From NCBI GenBank assembly GCA_020746105.1, contig CM036621.1:22588501-22652500 (forward strand): DNA of 64,000 bases. The letters are read 5' to 3'. This DNA comes from Trogon surrucura (taxonomy: Eukaryota > Chordata > Aves > Trogoniformes > Trogonidae). The position numbers were made by a program, and so were the translations under genes. This document shows, piece by piece, positions 61,205-64,000 of this stretch (within the stretch, counting starts at the first letter, position 1; each line of letters begins with the position of its first letter). The notes beneath the pieces are model-generated. The model was given only the letters and a program-made list of their open reading frames with translations. It did no database searches and was not told the origin of the DNA.

Positions 61205-62500
61205 AGACATTATAGAATTATAGAAAAGTTTTGGCTGGAAGAGACCTTCAACATCAAGTTCAACCTTTTCCTAGCCCTATCAACACCACTAAACCATGTC
61301 CTTCAAGGCAACATTTGCCCTTCTCTTAAACACCTCCAGGGATGGTGACTCAACCACCTCCCTGGGCAGCCTGTTCCAATGCCTGACAACCCTCTCAATA
61401 AACAAATTCTTCCTAATATCCAACCTGAACTTCCCCTGGTGCAACTTAAGCCCATTTCCCCTTGTCAAATCACTCGCCACTACGGAGAACAGACCAACCC
61501 CCACCTCTACAATCTCATTTCAAGTAGTTGTAGAGAGCGATAAGGTCTCTCCTCAATCTCTTCTCTAGGCTAAACAGCCCCAGACCCCTCAGCTACTCCT
61601 CATAGGACATATGTTCCAAATCTTTTACTAGCTTGGCAGCCCGCCTCTGTACCCTCTCCAGCACTTCAATATCCCTCTTGTAGTGAGGGGCCCAAAACTG
61701 GGTGCAGTACTCGAGGTGAGGCCTCACCAAAGCTGAGTGCACGGTAATGATCACCTCCCTGCTCCTGCTGGCCACACCATTCCTGATCCAGGCCAGGATG
61801 CCGTTGGCCTTCTTGGCCCCCTGGGCACACTGCTGGCTGATGTTCAGCCGTGTCCATCAACACCCCCAGGTCCCTCTCTGCCTGGCAGCTCTCCAGCCAC
61901 TCCTCCCCAAGCCTGTAGCGCTGCTGGGGGTTGTTGTGGCCGAAGTGCAGGACCCGATATTTGGCCTTACTGAAACTCATGTGATTGGCCTTGGCCCAGT
62001 GATCCAGCCTGTCTAGATCCCTCTGCAGAGCCTCCCTATCCTCAAGCAGATCGACACTTCCACCCAGCTTGGTGTCGTCTGCAAACTTACAGAGGGTGCA
62101 CTCTGTCCCCTCGTACAAATCATTGATAAAAATGTTAAACAGGAGTGGCTCCAGTACTGAGCCCTAGGGAACATCACTCCTGACCGGTCGCCAACTGGAT
62201 TTAACTCCATTGAACACAACTCTTTGGACTCGGCCATCCAACCAGTTTTTCACCCAGCGAAGCATATGCCCATCCAAGCCAAGAGCAGTTAATTTCTCTA
62301 GCAGAATGCGGTGGGCAACAGGGTCGAATGCCTTACTAAAGTCAAGGTAGACAGCATCCACAGCCTTTCCTTCATCCAACCATCAGGTCACCCTATCGTA
62401 GAAAGAGATCAGGTTTGTTAAACAGGACCTGCCCTTCATAAACCCATGCTGACTGGGTCTGATCACCTGGTTATCCTACATGTGATGCATTATGGAACAC
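61205..62500 (-). mobile_element. CR1 LINE, about 1.3 kb, decayed reverse-transcriptase region
   Basis: The 3' end is at about 61205 (tatagaattatagaaaag, then tggaagagacc). The - strand carries CR1 ORF2 marks in several broken frames: [61 protein letters not shown] and AVDAVYLDFSKAFD. The FADD-type motif is the reverse-transcriptase active-site region. Frameshifts and stops make it non-functional. The 5' end is truncated near 62500. Confidence 0.92.
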
Positions 62501-64000
62501 ATTCAAGGAAACAACTGAAAATTTCAACAATCAGAATTATAGACTGTTAGGTTAATTATTAATGACACTTTTAAGACTTCAAAGCTTTGGGAAAACAGAA
62601 TACTGTTAATTCCATGTCCAGAAGTAAAAATGTGTGTGCACGCAAGTCAACAGCTGGGATACATCAGAATATCATGGAAGAAATCCTGGATGACTATTTC
62701 AGATTTAACTGCTAACCTTTCTAGTAGCAGGAATTACTACTTTATACCACATGTTCTGCAAACACCTGTCACTGCACAACCAATTTAAAGGGCTTGTTTT
62801 TTAAAACGGAACAAAAGCTCACTTGCCTCAATATGCCTCAATAGCATGCACATGTATCCATTCAGAACACGCAGTGTCAGCACAGGATATGAAGGGGAGT
62901 AAGTAAATGTTGCTCCTATTGACTTAGCATTAGCTTGAAGTAGATCTGCTACAACAAGTTGCTGGAGGAATGAATTCAGTCTCTTATTTAGAATCAAGAG
63001 AAGCTTGGTAATAAATGCAGTTTGAATGTCTGGCAGCATGAAACAGCAGAGAGATTCTCATATTATAATGACATTTATTTGTCCGTACATTTCCAAACAC
63101 ACCAGGAGCCTGAGCCCTTGCTGAGTGTTGTCAGCAATCATCGCTTCACCTCACCCGAAGGGCAGCTGCAAGAGAGATGCCTCATACTTCTTTCAGTGGC
63201 TCACTTCTCTCGTGAGCCCACAGCCCACACATGTGTTGTCTCCTGGGATGGGAAGTAAAAGGGGCTGACAGAGTCAGAACTTGGGTTCAGGAAAAAGCAT
63301 TGCATAATTTTACTTTGTTATGATGCTGTGCCTGAAGGAGACATCGTCAGCTTCTAGGCAGCACACCTAGCATCCTGCGTGCTGAAACGCTTCCAGTTAT
63401 ACCCAGACTTCTCCTGAAGAAAAGGCTCACACAGATGAAATCTTGCTGGGTTCTGCCCTCCCCGCCTCCAATACACGAGGTTGATGTGATAAATGGTTTT
63501 ATGTCTCTCTAAAAACCACACCTCCTTAAAACATCTGAATGACCATTTTTTGGGAGGGGAAAAAAAAAAAACAGCTAGAAAGAGAAGTTAGCCAGCAAGT
63601 TCCCTTGAGGTTTTATTGTTGTCATTTTTCTAACTCATTCCATCTTGCCTGATTGAAATACAGAGCATGTGCCTTCGTCATTAGGACAATACCAACACCT
63701 ACCTCAGGGGGAGAGAGAGAATTGCAGAACTCTAGCTAAGCCCTTTAGCTTGCCATTGGAGCTTTTTCATTGTCTCTTTGGAAGGGGCATTCACATTGCC
63801 CCAACCTCACCTCATGGTGAACACAAGGCTGATGGCTTCGGTACATCTTGTGTTCAAGGAATCAAACAATCTCTACTAGCACCACGACCAGCATTACAAT
63901 TGTAGGAACTTAAGAACACAATTACAAACAGAAACATGGCCTTGCAGGTAGAAGTCTGTGTACCTTTATAATCCTGGCAGTTTTCCACAAATGCCAGACA
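62501..64000. other. Intergenic, no gene seen
   Basis: This is unique-looking DNA to the right edge. No exon of a neighbouring gene such as USP54 was recognised. Confidence 0.5.

Overview
The window is vertebrate nuclear DNA and most likely from a bird. It has AT-rich introns with GT-AG boundaries. Several CR1 LINE fragments are present, one of which keeps the avian-type 3' tail of repeated ATTCTATG units. There are LTR-element pieces, including one that resembles LTRs common in Neoaves, and one strong CpG island. The introns look shorter than I recall for the human genes. No prokaryotic, viral or plasmid gene cluster is present. Nearly all short open frames are chance frames in introns or in the GC-rich island.

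Two protein-coding genes can be reconstructed exon by exon, and both read through in frame without a break. (1) ANXA7 (annexin A7, synexin) lies on the + strand. Twelve coding exons span 1163-12626 and encode 463 residues; the 5' non-coding exon is off the left edge. (2) PPP3CB (calcineurin A catalytic subunit, beta isoform) lies on the - strand. Fourteen coding exons run from 59270 down to 18097 and encode 519 residues. Its CpG-island promoter is around 58.8-60.2 kb, and its 3' UTR runs to about 16.6 kb. The genes converge tail to tail across about 3.8 kb of intergenic DNA (12.85-16.6 kb) in which I see no gene.

Layout: 1-1161 ANXA7 intron 1; 1162-12850 ANXA7, with a CR1 relic at 2.64-3.17 kb and a rearranged LTR retroelement at 4.92-5.58 kb; 12.85-16.6 kb intergenic with a CR1 tail; 16.6-18.1 kb PPP3CB 3' UTR; 18.1-59.3 kb PPP3CB exons and introns, with CR1, LTR and possible hAT remains; 58.8-60.2 kb CpG island; 60.2-64 kb upstream DNA with a 1.3 kb decayed CR1.

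Both products are calcium-responsive. ANXA7 is a calcium-dependent phospholipid-binding protein, and calcineurin is the calcium/calmodulin-activated phosphatase. Their adjacency is inherited synteny and does not imply joint function. The most interesting points are these: a conserved-looking intron-retention reading frame after PPP3CB exon 12 (the CnA-beta-1 type C-terminus); a separate 30-nt cassette exon; a retroelement with two inverted LTR arms inside one target-site duplication; an isolated CpG-rich patch deep in a PPP3CB intron; and a 17-bp perfect stem in another intron. I found no clearly new biological system.
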